From NCBI GenBank assembly GCA_029783825.1, contig JAREIK010000801.1:7073890-7137889 (forward strand): DNA of 64,000 nucleotides, in the 5' to 3' direction. The notes under the pieces were generated by a model that made no database searches, was not told where the DNA came from, and saw only the letters and a program-made list of their open reading frames with translations. Positions 37,223 through 48,466 of this stretch are shown piece by piece. The DNA is from Sapria himalayana (taxonomy: Eukaryota > Streptophyta > Magnoliopsida > Malpighiales > Rafflesiaceae). Position 1 is the first letter of the stretch. Each line of letters opens with the position of its first letter. The position numbers and the translations under genes are program-made.

Positions 37223-37321
37223 AGAGGTTTCGTTCCTCCGACCTGTGGGTTATAGGCCCACCATGTTTCTGTTGTGCCACTCTGATATTTTATGAGATTT
37301 TAAATTGGGTATTACATGTTT

Positions 37322-38389
37322 AACTCTAACCATATGAGATTTTAGACAATAAAATGAAAGAATAAAATTAAAGATAAATAAATATTAGCTATTTTATGAG
37401 AAAGATAAATGAGAAGAAATTAATTAGAGGGAGGAGAAAGCAATAGGGTGGTCGATCATGTCGACTACTAATTAACAAAATGAATTTGTGGCTAAGGCAT
37501 GGAATGGAATGGACAAATAAAAAATGTAATATAAATGTAATGACAATTTTTTTAAATAACTACTAAAATGCAAATAATTTTAGAAATAATTTTCACCACA
37601 CCAATTTATCTTATTATTAAGTAAAAATTATATAAATGGGTCTCATTTCGAAAATATTTAATGAAACATTCAGTTTATACAACATTTAAATAAAAATAGC
37701 ACTAAATTTTAAATATTTAATATTTATCACAAAAAAATATTGAAATATTGAAAACGTATTCGATATTGTGAATTACCAACTCGTTTCTTAAGATTAGTTA
37801 CGTTAATATAGGCTAGCTAATATTATTATTGAGATTTAAAATTTTTAAAACTATTTTTGATATAATGTGATTGATAAAATTTATAAAAAAATTTAATTAT
37901 TATTGAGATTTAAAACTTTTAAAACTTTTATTAATTATTTGAGAAATGAAACTTCACTACATGAGGAATACCTACCTCATGTCTTTTAGTCCATTTTGTC
38001 AAATTTTTATAAGTTAGGACTAGGAGGAGTAAATGAAACAATGGGACATGATGCATTCTTTCCTTCCATTAAGCTTAATTTTTTCATTTCTCTTTGGTTT
38101 TCCTTTTATTCTTTAGCATGACTATTAATTCTTCTATTCTATGAATCTACGTTAGACAAAAGAAGTATCTTCTCTATATCATAATTAATGATAATCAATT
38201 TGTATAATATTTTTCATGTTGAGGATATCTCCTCATCCTCTTTGAGTTTTTGCAAGTGATCCCTAAATATTCCAGCATAAGTCAAAGAATTTTCCTCCTC
38301 CTCTTCGGGTTTTCATGAGCCATTCCTAATATTTTAAAATTATTTATTAAAATTTATTTGTGTGCTATTTTGTAAATTTTTTTTGTCAC
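37322..38389. other. AT-rich stretch, nothing recognised
   Basis: I find no coding signature or element terminus in this stretch. Confidence 0.4.
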
Positions 38390-39181
38390 ATAATTATCAC
38401 ATTAATAGTGGTTCCTGAAAAAGGAACACTGGTAGTCTGGTCAATCCCTTCTACTAAGTGACCATAGAGCCAGAGACAGATAGATTGATGATTAGATTTA
38501 ATTATATCCAAAAAAAGAAGTCACCCCAATTGATAAAGAAATCCACCTCTTGTATCCATGCGGTCACCATGTAACTGCATGGTGATAGTTCTTGTATTCA
38601 CGTGATCATAACTAGGTGAAAAGAAGTAGCCCCAATGGTAACTATAATCAATTACCCATCCACCCTCAATTAATGGATTCGTAATTTGTGACCACAAATA
38701 TAGTGATCATAACTAGGTGAAAATAAAGTGATGATACATATTGTATTCATGTGGTCACCATGTGACCAAATGAACTCTAAAAAAACATAAATTGGTAATC
38801 TAATCACTCTCTTCTACAAGCGACCACAACAATGTGGTCACTGGTGAGGGACCATTGGCAGTTTGGTATTCTCTTTTGCCCAATTACCACAAGCAATATG
38901 ATTGTTAAACATGGATCAAATTGGTTGTGATCATAAGTTAGTTAACAATATGTGGACACAATAGTGTCTCTAATTGTTGCACCAAATTTTGATGCTAAAT
39001 TTTGTTATCGCTTAGTTTTGGTCATATAATGTAATCACGATATGGTCATAATGTGGTCTTTATCTAAATGATTAATCATTGGTCTTATGTCTTACATTGT
39101 AGTTGTAAAGTGATTATTAAGTTTTGTCCACTTTATTGTGGTCCCAATATGTGGTCACAAATTCATGGGTTGTTTGTAGTG
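38390..39181 (+). mobile_element. Candidate non-autonomous CACTA-like element, right end
   Basis: Variants of TGTGGTCAC and CACCATGTGACC recur in both orientations (38562, 38750, 38824, 39030, 39150), as in CACTA subterminal regions. The stretch ends ATGGGTTGTTTGTAGTG at 39181, the complement of CACTACAAAC, a common plant CACTA terminus. I could not find a matching left terminus, so the left border is a guess. There is no coding. Confidence 0.42.
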
Positions 39182-39344
39182 ACATCTAATATTATATGAT
39201 AATTAATGTGATAATTAGTCATAATTAAAACCAAGATTTTTCTATAAAATGAACTTGAACTTTAATTTTTGATTAGGCTACAAATCAACTTTATGATCCA
39301 ATATTCTCATTAAAATTGATTCTGTTACTTCTTGCAAGTTACTC

Positions 39345-39506
39345 AATCTTAGAAAGTTTTTTCTTATGAAACTTGGTAGAAATATTCACAACTTGATCTT
39401 TTGAGTTCACATATTCAACTTGCATATCTTTTCTTTCAATGCACTCTCTTATATAGTGATATCAAATATTAATGTGTTTGATCCGATCATGAAATATTGA
39501 GTTTTT
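39345..39506 (-). pseudogene. Copia RNase H C-terminal fragment
   Basis: Minus-strand reading KNSIFHDRIKHINI, a gap, RECIERKDMQVEYV then VVNISTKFHKK matches the end of copia RNase H, where the consensus has KNP..H.R.KHI and a final D.LTK motif. Only the last 50 or so residues remain. It is a fragment of a truncated minus-strand copia element. Confidence 0.6.
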
Positions 39507-40454
39507 AGCCATGATTTAGGGAAGAATAAAAAAAGTGAGAGATTATATAACAAAGCTAACTTAGATAGTTAAGATCATCGATGGAGGTAACACCTCTTTG
39601 ATAGTTTAGTTATAAACGTTAAACATAACATTACTTGAGAAACTACTCAAGAAAACTTTTTTTTGAATAGTGTGATATAATAAACAATGATTTATTCACC
39701 CACACAGACCGTATGCACATCTTACACACCCTCAAATTTAGTCACAAAACCCAAATTTCATCATGACTCATTTATATATCAACAAAAAAAAGTAGCCCTA
39801 CCATCTAGATATACTATGACACTCAAACCTAGTCATAAAAAATACTTATATGGGATGGATGTAAAGGATATTTTTTTCTTTAGAGCGGGATTAATAGCTC
39901 GGGGTTGACCAATTACTTTAATATGCGAGTTTGTTTGGAATGCCAAATACCAAATAATATTAGTTATTTTGATAATTATGCATAATAATTTTGCATGTAT
40001 ATAAGCTTTAAATAGAACTATTTTATGAAATTATATTTTTAATAGATTATAATGAATAGTAGTGAAATTAGTTAGTTTTTATTTGAAATGTGACACTTGG
40101 TGGATTAGTTGAGTAGTAGGAGAGCAAAAAGTCATATAAAGTCATTGTATTTCTTATGTTAAAACTTTGTTATACCTTCAAAACCCCATTGGGTAGTTTG
40201 CATCCATCCTAAGCCAAAGTTTTACACAATTAGTCATGATAATTTTTACATGCAATGATTCGACCTCCTATTTGATAGAATCATTTTATTATGTAACAGA
40301 TTCTTTTTAGCTGTTAAACTTTTTTGGAGTCACTGTTCAACTAGCTCATAATATTCTTTATGGCTATGAAATTAGCTTTATGTTATATCAACTAAACATT
40401 TCACTAGTGCTAAAAGTTATCACATCCTCCAGTACTATAACTTTCATATTATAA
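39507..40454. other. AT-rich stretch, nothing recognised
   Basis: A 73-codon plus-strand frame (39687-39908) has no recognisable domain. I see nothing else. Confidence 0.35.
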
Positions 40455-42130
40455 AGCCCCAAATAATAAGTAAAAGCTATAAATTTTCTTTAACATCATG
40501 ACTTCTAGAAAAAAAGAGTTTTAGAGAGAATTTACTATAACAATGATCATTTCTAGTACTAAAGTTGTGGTCATTCTTAGTGTCGTAACTTTGGGTTACA
40601 AAGAAGAGATGCATAGCAATGACCATTCCTAGTACTGTAACTTAGAGTTACATAGATGAAGTGCATAGTCTCGGCCATTCCTAGTGCCACGACTTCATGT
40701 TATAAAATTCAAATGCATAATTGTGACTATTCTTAGTGTCACAACATTGCATTATAGAGATAGAATACATAACCATGACTATTTCTAATGTTGCGATAAT
40801 CTGATAGAAGACAGAGACTAAAACCATGACTTATTCCTAGTGTCGTGACTTTGTATTATACAGAGGTAAAACTAAAGCTGTAACTATTTTTTAGTGCTAT
40901 GAATTCCAACTTAAAAATCATACTTATCCATTTAAGTATAAAAGCAAAAATTGAGAGGAAACAAAAGAAGGAGATATGGTAGGAAATGAGAGGCAAATAG
41001 CCAGAGTTTGAAAAAAAAAATTTCTCCAACCCTAGTGTAGATCTATGAGCAAAGAGGCAATGCAATGGATAAGCATAGACCCTAAGTGGAGGAGGAGCTC
41101 GAATCTTGACTCCCTCCTAAGAAAAAATTCATGGCACACATATGAGAATTGTGAATTTATAGTTTGATTCCCATACACTCTTGAGGGCTATCATTAGGAA
41201 TCCAAAATTTCATGAGATGTATTTTAAATTATCTTATATGAATTTTTCCCCAATATTAAACTAAATCAAGATCTATTAGTGTATTTTATTTCATATGATA
41301 GATATATAATGTATGGAATGATGCTTGGATTGTATTGTGGCTTGGTTATAGATGGATGTATATATTATTTAGAACTAAAATTATGATATTATTATTAGTT
41401 AGTTTGTTTATATCATTGTTGTAGCTAAAAATAGGTAAGTCATGAAGCATACTCATATGTAATGCTAGGAAGGAAGTGACAACCCTTACGATCATGATGA
41501 ATGAGACAAATCTATACATCAAAATTCTATGGTATGTTTAATCTTGCGAGCATGGTGCTTATAATGTAAAAAATACAAACACTTTTATAAACCCATCCAT
41601 AATGCATATCTTAGATGAACTGACCCTCAATTGATGTATGAGTTTTATAGAATATTGTCTTAAGGGGTTCACCTTTAGAGTGAGAGGCACATGTCATCAT
41701 AGTAGACAATGATAAGTAAGTCATGAGACATGTAGGGGTAGAGATGATTCATTAAGTAGTGATAATCATGCAAGTTACTTCATGTCATATGACTTCTACC
41801 TGTGAGATTTGAAAGAAATAATATATTAATTGTGAGAGGTTGATGCTTATAAAGTCAAAAGTATAAATACTTTAAATATCATATTAGTTCATGTCTCATG
41901 ACACATGAGATCAGAGAATAAAAATTCATATACAAAGTAATCTTCAAGGATAGTTGACAATTTGCCTAACAGGTATAGACTTATGAATGACCCTCGAGGA
42001 AGAATGATTTGTCATTTCTATAGTTAATACCAAGGAGATAACTATGAAAGACCATCATTGGGGAGGTTCTAATAGGTGACAACCACATTATATGCCAATA
42101 GGGCCCTAGGTATTTTCACAATAATCCTAT
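40455..42130 (+). repeat. CATGACT-family LTR, copy C
   Basis: From 40520 to 40910 degenerate units of roughly 60-70 bp read like TGACCATTCCTAGTG..GTGACTTTGTATTATA. A TATA-like AGTATAAAAGC follows at 40937-40947, then a leader with CAACCCTAGTG near 41028. Next comes a block shared in order with copies A/B, D and E (for example GGGTTCACCTTTAGAGTGAG, GATAAGTAAGTCATGAG and GGAGATAACTATGAAAGACC). The order U3 array, TATA, transcribed block is what an LTR should have. Borders are approximate. Confidence 0.55.
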
Positions 42131-42394
42131 CTTTATTCTATAACCAAGTAGAATAAAAATCAAATAATTTAAATAGGTTATCATGCATATTGAAATTGAT
42201 GAAGCAGAAGCTATAATATAAATTATAGATCATTGATTTATAAGAATACTAAAAATACAACTCTTCAAATTCTTATTTGATTCAATCGAATTCTAGAGAA
42301 TTTGGAAAAGATAATAGTCTATAATTTTATACATTCAAAAAAAAAAACTTTTTTAAACCAAGCATAAAAATGCTTAAATACTAAAATAAAAACC
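42131..42394. other. AT-rich stretch between repeats
   Basis: Possibly the outer part of the 3' LTR of the minus-strand gypsy element, but I see no defining terminus. Confidence 0.3.
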
Positions 42395-42585
42395 CGAAAT
42401 AAGTTTCCTAATAAAATTAGGAAAGTCAACAAAATAAGTAGAGAATATCAAAACATAAACAAGTTTCCTAATAAAATTAGGAAAGTCAAATATATAATTA
42501 GGGAAAGTCAAACTTTAAACAAGTTTCTTAATAAAATTATGAAAGTCTACAAAATAATTAGGAAAGTCAACAAAATGAACTTCTA
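42395..42585. repeat. Tandem hairpin-forming repeats
   Basis: Three to four units, about 60 bp apart, of TTTCCTAATAAAATTAGGAA followed by AGTCAA. Each contains arms TTTCCTAAT and ATTAGGAAA around AAA, a perfect 9-bp hairpin in two of the units. They lie just downstream of the gypsy integrase on the minus strand, so they may be part of that element's 3' LTR. Confidence 0.75.
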
Positions 42586-42637
42586 GAAAATTACAAAACT
42601 ACCACTACTGTAAATTTGTCTAATTTTTCCAAGAATA

Positions 42638-43950
42638 TCAAAGCATGTTTCTAGACCACATCATTCCCCCAGGTGATATAAAATTCGACCATGAATTTGC
42701 CTCAACAGCTTCATTAGAAAAATCACTAGTAAAATGAATAAGATGCTTCACATTAAACAATTCAGTAGTATGAACATGACTTGGCAGTTTCAAGTGATAT
42801 GAAGTAGGATTGATCTTTTCAAGTACCTCCAATGGACCAATCATTTTTGGCTGAAAGCTTGTTATACTCACTAGCAAGAAAATGATCTCTAGTCAAGACT
42901 ACCCAAAAAAAAATCACCAACTTTGAACTCTAAATGTCTCTATTTTTTATCCGTGTCCTGCTTGTATCTAGAGTTATCAGCAGACAGGTTGTCAAAAGTA
43001 GCCTTGTGAACATCTTGCAAACTTGTCACAAAATCGCCAGTCTTGCGATGGAGGCTTGTTTTGTTTGGTAGCGCCATTAAGTCAAGGGGACCTCGATGTT
43101 GGATAGAATACATAACCTTGAATGGGCTGAAATCTATGCTCTGATTAACAACATGGCTATGTGCAAATTCTACTTGGCAAAGCTTTTGGTCCCAGCTCTT
43201 CACATGATCTTCCACTAAACATCACAAAAGATTGCCCAAAGACTTGTTCTCAATTTCTATCTTCCCATCAGTTTGAGGGTGATAGGCACTACAAAAAGTT
43301 TAGCTGGTTGTTTACCATCTTCCACAGGCCATGCTAAAAGTAGCCAAGAAATCTAGTATTCCCATCAGAAACAATAGGTGCTAGCAACCCATGAAGGCAA
43401 TACACATCAAGAAAGAATAGTTGGATCACATTAATTGCATATGTGGTTTTCTTGCAAGGAATAAAGTGTATTATCTTGGAAAATTGATCAACAACAACAA
43501 AGATGGAATCATTACCTCACTATGTACGTGGAAATCCCAAAATGAAATCCACGTTCATGTCAACCCAATGTTGGGTAGGAACTATTAGGGCATGTACATC
43601 CCTGCATTAGTGGCTACCCCCTTGGACACCTAGAAAATTTTGTGACTCTACACATACCTCGCCACATCCCTATGAATAGTAGGCTGGAAATATGAATTCT
43701 GAATCATTTGCAAGTTTCTATCTCTACCAACATGCCCTTTCCCATGCAATTCCTAAATTATCTACAAGCGAAGGCTACAATTCAGGATGCATAACTAGTG
43801 CCCTTTAAATAAAAACCCCTCTTGGAACAAGAAATCTTTCTTCTTTCTAGCTTGTACATCTTGCAAAACTATAGAAAAGTAAGGGTCAGTATCAAGCAAG
43901 TCACAAAAAGACTCAAAACCAGGTACTACGACCCTCATGTTTAGCAACAA
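42638..43950 (-). pseudogene. Ty3/gypsy integrase relic
   Basis: This would insert the cDNA into the chromosome. On the minus strand the zinc-binding region reads HVGRDRNLQMIQNSYF. The catalytic core keeps VDFILGFP and [28 protein letters not shown] and YHPQTDGKIE. These supply the expected Asp, Asp and Glu positions across frames. A clean frame at 43215-42940 reads WDQKLCQVEFAHSHVVNQS and SPFKVMYS. The C-terminal frame 42877-42638 has IGPLEVLEKINPTSYHLKLP and TTELFNVKHL. No chromodomain is visible. Frameshifts break it into at least four pieces. Confidence 0.8.
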
Positions 43951-44047
43951 ATATTGTTTTCAACTCAAGATATCGGCCACCTGATTTACAACCCCAAACT
44001 TATATTTCACCACATAAGTAAATCTCTCCACATAAGCAACCCATCTT

Positions 44048-44270
44048 TCATGGCGAGGAAAACACCTTATCTTGCTTTTGGAGATGCCTCAATGAGTTAT
44101 GATTTGTGTACAAGATATACTCTCTATGAATTAGATAATGTCTCCAATACTGGACTGCTTGGAGCACAACATAGAACTCAATATTATAAGTATTATAATT
44201 ATGTTTGGAATCAGATAAATTTTCACTATAGAATGCCACAAGCCTGCTATTCTGACTCAACACTACACCA
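44048..44270 (-). pseudogene. Ty3/gypsy RNase H fragment
   Basis: A 71-codon minus-strand frame contains RLVAFYSENLSDSKHNYNTY and LQAVQYWRHYL, then LYTNHNSLRHL. The pattern is gypsy RNase H. In the family the last motif begins T-D-H, and here the catalytic-region Asp reads Asn, one sign of decay. It continues the same gag-pol as the RT to its right. Confidence 0.78.
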
Positions 44271-44499
44271 ATACCAATCCGAGAAGTATCTGTATGCAGC
44301 TCAAATGACTACAAAAAATTTACTTCACCAAAATGGGCACAGATGTAAGGTGATCCTTAATTGCCTAGAAAGCCATCTCCACCTCCTATGTCCAATAAAG
44401 TGTGTTGCCCTTCATATAGTCCATAACTAGGGCCATAATATTGCTGAAATTGGCAATAAATCACCTATAAAATGATGCAAAGCCATGAAAACTCCTGAA

Positions 44500-45340
44500 T
44501 TTAGACAAAGTCTTACGTGTAGGTCATTCCTTAACTACTTGCACCTTTGCCTCATCAATCTCTAGGCTATCACCTGAAATCACATACCCCAAACATAATA
44601 CTTTTGGAGACACAAACACATACTTTTTTGTGGTAGCATAAAAATTTTCTCTGTGCAACACACCAAGAACCGCTTGAACATGTTGTAAGTGCTCTTCTTT
44701 GTTAGCACTATAAATCAGAATATCATCAAAGTATACCACAACAAATCTGACAATAAAAGGCCTTAACAACTGATTCATTACTTGCATGAAGTGCGGGCAT
44801 TAGACAAGCCAAAAGGCATCACAAGTCACTCATACAATTTCTCCCTAGTTTTTAATGTAGTTTTCCATTCATTCCTATGTCTAACATGAATTTGGTAATA
44901 TATACTTTTCAAGTATAGCTTACTAAATATAGTGGAACTACTAATTTGGTAAGCAAATCATAAAAGTGAGGAATGGGAAATCGATACCTAACTATAATTT
45001 TTTAATGGCCCTATTGTCCACACACATTCATTATGTCCCATCTTTCTTTGGAGTTAATAGGGATGGTACTACACAAGGATTCATATTTCACTAATCTGGC
45101 CTTTAGACATTAGCTCATCAACCTGCCTATGCAACTCTTTATGTTCCCAAGGACTCTTCCTGTAGTGTGGCTGATTTGGCAATGTTACCCTTGGCTCCAA
45201 GTCAATGTGATGCTGAATGACATGTTGGGGAGGTAACCAATCCGGCAGCTCCCCAGGGAACACATCAAGGAATTTAGTAATTGGAATCATTTCACTCGGT
45301 ATACTGCTGTATTCTACCACCTCCTTTCCCATCAATATTT
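44500..45340 (-). pseudogene. Ty3/gypsy reverse transcriptase relic
   Basis: Two clean minus-strand frames remain. At 45335-45081 the N-terminal part reads FLDVFPGELPDWLPPQHVI, then HHIDLEP and ELMSKGQISEI. At 44787-44524 the palm reads MNQLLRPFIVRFVVVYFDD followed by ILIYSANKEEHLQHVQAVL, with the YFDD catalytic site intact, and VLCLGYVIS. The 290 bp between them still resembles RT but is frameshifted. The gene is not functional as a whole. Confidence 0.85.
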
Positions 45341-45519
45341 TTTTCCCACCAACATGTACACTTCTGCATCTTTCAACTATTCACCAAATTCTTCCAAGGA
45401 CAAAAAAGTTGTGGTTGTATCCATGTCTGTGGGGTTAGTTTTCCCCAACACCTATATACTAGGGATCAAGATAATTTTAACACCTTCAAACAAAAAACTA
45501 TATGTATTTGTTCGCCCGT

Positions 45520-45840
45520 TATGATTCCCCTCACTATCATATTGCCACGGACTACTTTATAGTAGTTGGAAAGCATCCATAACAAGATCACACGACACAT
45601 TGTCTGTATACATTATGCCAACAGAAAAGGCCACCAAAGCTTGCTTGGACACTACAACATCACCACCCTTTTTAAGCCAAGCCAGCCTATAAGGTTTTGG
45701 ATGGTTTTTAGTCTAAATGTCCAAATTTTTTACAGCCCCAACATGCACCAAATTTTAACAACTACCACCATCAATGACAAAATGTCATACCATATTTTTA
45801 ATGGTGCAAGTGGACTGAAAAATGATACTTCGCAGCCAAT
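45520..45840 (-). pseudogene. Ty3/gypsy aspartic protease relic
   Basis: The minus strand reads VIDGGSC at about 45775, in place of the usual D-(S/T)-G site. Then come HPKPYRLAWL, SKQALVAFSVG, SCDLVMDAF and SPWQYDSEGNHNGRTNTY. This order is that of the plant gypsy protease with an I-D-G-G-S-C site. Several stops interrupt it. The region between gag and protease (45840-46440) is too decayed to assign; plus-strand frames there are chance. Confidence 0.7.
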
Positions 45841-46446
45841 GTTACTCTGTACTCACCTTTGGCATGAAGAAGAATTATCTGACTACGAGGATAATTCCCA
45901 CATCTCCCTCCAAGTGTATTTCATCAACTGCCTCTTTTCTATTATACATAGATTCACCTTCCAATTCTAGTCCATCCTTTTCGTATTCATATGTGTCCAC
46001 AAATAATGTTTTCACGGCAATCTTCTTATAGTCAGACTTCTAATGTTAAGTCCCTCCACACCCAAAGACTTCAGGCCATTGCTTCTATTAAACTAGCCAA
46101 TACTATCACTGTTGGCTGCATCCTTCTTTTCACCACTGATGTTGCTCACTCCTAAATCCTCATTGATAGTATTAAGTCTCTGTTTCATTTGTTTTTTCAC
46201 CACTAAAGCTCATTAATGAGCATCAGATACAGAAATAGGATCGAACATGTTGACAATATCTTGAATCTGAAAATTCAGAACTCTAATATAGTAGAATGTC
46301 AACTAATCCTCTATCTTATGAATTTCATTTTTTGCAATCAACTAGTAAAATTCTATGGAGTACTCATCTGCCAAACCCAAGCCCTGATGTAAATTCTACA
46401 ATCATTGATACATCAGTCTATGAAAGTTATATGGTAAGAAAGTGGA

Positions 46447-46629
46447 TCACATATGTTTCTTTATTTTTTTCAAGGAAATGATTTTCTCTTTACCTATTCT
46501 AGACCACATCAACTTTAGTTGTTTCCACCATGTTGTAACCCTACCACGTAGTCTCATTTTCACTAAGGGTACACGTTTATTTTTAGGAACATCCTTGAAA
46601 TCTAGAATTTCCTCAACATAGCAAGCCAA
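46447..46629 (-). pseudogene. Ty3/gypsy gag (retrotransposon gag domain)
   Basis: A clean 60-codon frame with EILDFKDVPKNKRVPLVKMR then LRGRVTTWWKQLKLM, the core of the plant gypsy gag domain (a conserved L.G.A..WW motif). The N-terminal part to about 46950 is broken. The element's sequence stops abruptly at about 46960 against a CATGACT-family segment, so its 5' LTR and primer site are missing. Confidence 0.75.
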
Positions 46630-46962
46630 TCAAGGAAATCTTCAGGGAACAAGCTACCATGGAATTCTAGAATTTTAGTGCATAGTCTAGCTTCCCAACA
46701 TCTACTATCGTCATTGTGTGCAGAAAACCTCGGGCACCAGTGTGGTACCTCATCCTCATACTTTTCCTCTTTTTCATCTATTTATGCAGCCACAGGTAAC
46801 ATGCGATGCTTCTGATTACCCAACATCTTGGTCATCCTTTCCATCAATTGTTCCACCACCCAGTCCATTCATTCATCAATCATCTCTTGGAGTCTTTGTT
46901 CAATGTCTCTATCAAACACCTCTTGGATATACTAGTTTCTCCAGGAGGAACCTGCATACACT

Positions 46963-48296
46963 AGAATAATACTCCATACATCTAGTATTTTTATAGGTAG
47001 ATAGTCATGACTTTGGAATGATACTATGGCTTTAGACTTTATATCTTGAGCTCAAGGTCATGGCTCAAGGAAGCATCCATTACTTTGGAATATCACCTAA
47101 TCTTTTTGTGATACCATATTTTTGTGCTCAAAAGTGTCTATGACTTATGTATTTTATTGCTATAATACAAAGTCATGACTCTGTGATTGGGTGCTTGGTG
47201 TTTATATTACTAAAAATTTTTTAGATATATGTGGTACTTTATGATATTGTATAAAAATTAATGAGAGGATATGGATTGATTTCAGGATTTTAAAGTTTTG
47301 ATAAGTTTTAATGAATAATTATTAAATCAATAGATTTTTGGAGATGTGTAGTAGAGAATATAGATTTTTTGAGTAATATGAAGTTTCAACATATTCTTGG
47401 GAAAATCTCTATCTAATTTATTGTGACAATTTTAATACATCATGACCCTACCAACTCATTAGGATAATCCTTCTACTATGTGATACTTTCTTAATAGTTG
47501 TGATGCTATCATTGAGTCATAGGCATACTTATCTAGTAAATATAAATGGTTGTGAAATAAATTCTATGTTATAGTAATGAAGTATCATATTGGTGCTCAA
47601 AGTCATGACAAAGTCCAAGTATAATAATTTTATTTTTAATATGATTTAGTAGTTTCAAGTTAGAGTTGTGACATTTTTAAAAAGCAATAATTTTTGAACT
47701 ACAAAATATTATAGAGTCATTACTACTCAGGCCAAAGCCACGACCATTATTTAAAGCTTGAACTTTTGGGACACTAAAGCTACAATGGATATTTATTGAG
47801 TACGACCAATTTCCAAGATCATGACTCTTGTCCTCATAGGAAGACAAAGTCGAGAATTTTACTCTCAAGCTTATTTGTTAATGCTACAACATTCTTGCAC
47901 AGCTTCAACAAAATGATTTATGAGAAAAGAGAAGGCTAGTGCTACTATCATCCATAATGTTCTGGACACTTGAAGACATATAAAGACAAATATTATGCCA
48001 CAACTAATTCCTAGCATCATGACCACATGATACACAATATATTTTCAATGCCACATCTATTTCTTAATGTCATATCTATATAATCATCAAGAAGGACCTA
48101 TGTCAATGTAGTCATGACTTTATCATAGTGCCATGATTATATACTAATGCAAGAAGTCTTTTACCATGTCATAACCATTCTCTAGCACTATGATCCTTTA
48201 TTAAAGGCAAAAGGAAAACATTTAAAGTTTTGGCTATTTTATAAAGCTATGACATTGTGTTACAGAAATAGTAGGCCGAATTAATGTTGTTACTAG
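46963..48296 (-). repeat. CATGACT-family U3, unit 1 of a direct duplication
   Basis: Starts ACTCCATACATCTAGTATTT and contains many AGTCATGACTTT motifs. It is collinear with 48467-49795 (about 1.5 kb further right) with only scattered differences by eye, for example ATGGATTGATTT(C/T)AGGA, TTTTGGAGATGTGTAGTAGA and TAATATGAAGTTTCAACATA in both. From the order in copies C and E, this U3 is in minus orientation. Confidence 0.75.
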
Positions 48297-48466
48297 GGGA
48301 TTGATAGTCATGCCCTCAACTCTAGGATTTAACTTTTGTCTTGGATCCCTTATTTGCTCATGGATCCCCTAGAGAGTGTGAAAATCCACCATATGATGTT
48401 GTACTTTGCCTTTTGGTCTAGAAGAGTGAAGAGGAAGTAAAATCTAGGGTTTTCCTTGTTTTCTTT
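48297..48466 (-). repeat. CATGACT-family TATA and leader segment
   Basis: Reverse complement of the segment that links U3 to the transcribed block. On the minus strand it has GAGTATAAAAGAAAAC (about 48458-48473), AACCCTAGATTTTAC and AATCCTAGAGTTGAGGG. It matches 50080-50185 inverted and 59465-59615 in the same orientation. Confidence 0.6.

Larger units (their letters stand above)
34566..37316 (+). mobile_element. Gypsy-like LTR with leader and end of second LTR
   Basis: A 2.64-kb LTR (34566-37206) starts TGTAACTCCC and ends GGGTATTACA. It is followed by a primer site and about 100 bp of leader, then by AAATTGGGTATTACA (to 37316), the last bases of a second LTR. TGTTT flanks the whole unit exactly (34561-34565 and 37317-37321). 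Almost the entire internal region and most of the 3' LTR have been deleted. The LTR contains a TATA box and two similar segments around GATCCAAAT..GATGATTCCAAT (35570 and 35750). The long LTR and Met-tRNA site fit a Tekay/Del-like gypsy element, but no coding remains to prove it. Confidence 0.85.

Noticed and set aside
39687..39908. A 73-codon open frame starting MIYSPTQTVCTSYTPSNLV
   Set aside because: No recognisable domain, splice structure or neighbour supports a gene.
42620..46960. The CATGACT segments on both sides as LTRs of the gypsy element
   Set aside because: Copy C on the left is in plus orientation while the gypsy element and the segment on its right are in minus orientation, so they cannot be its paired LTRs.
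43954..46969. Plus-strand open frames of up to 158 codons
   Set aside because: They lie opposite the minus-strand gypsy gag-pol relic, whose motifs are clear, so they are shadows.
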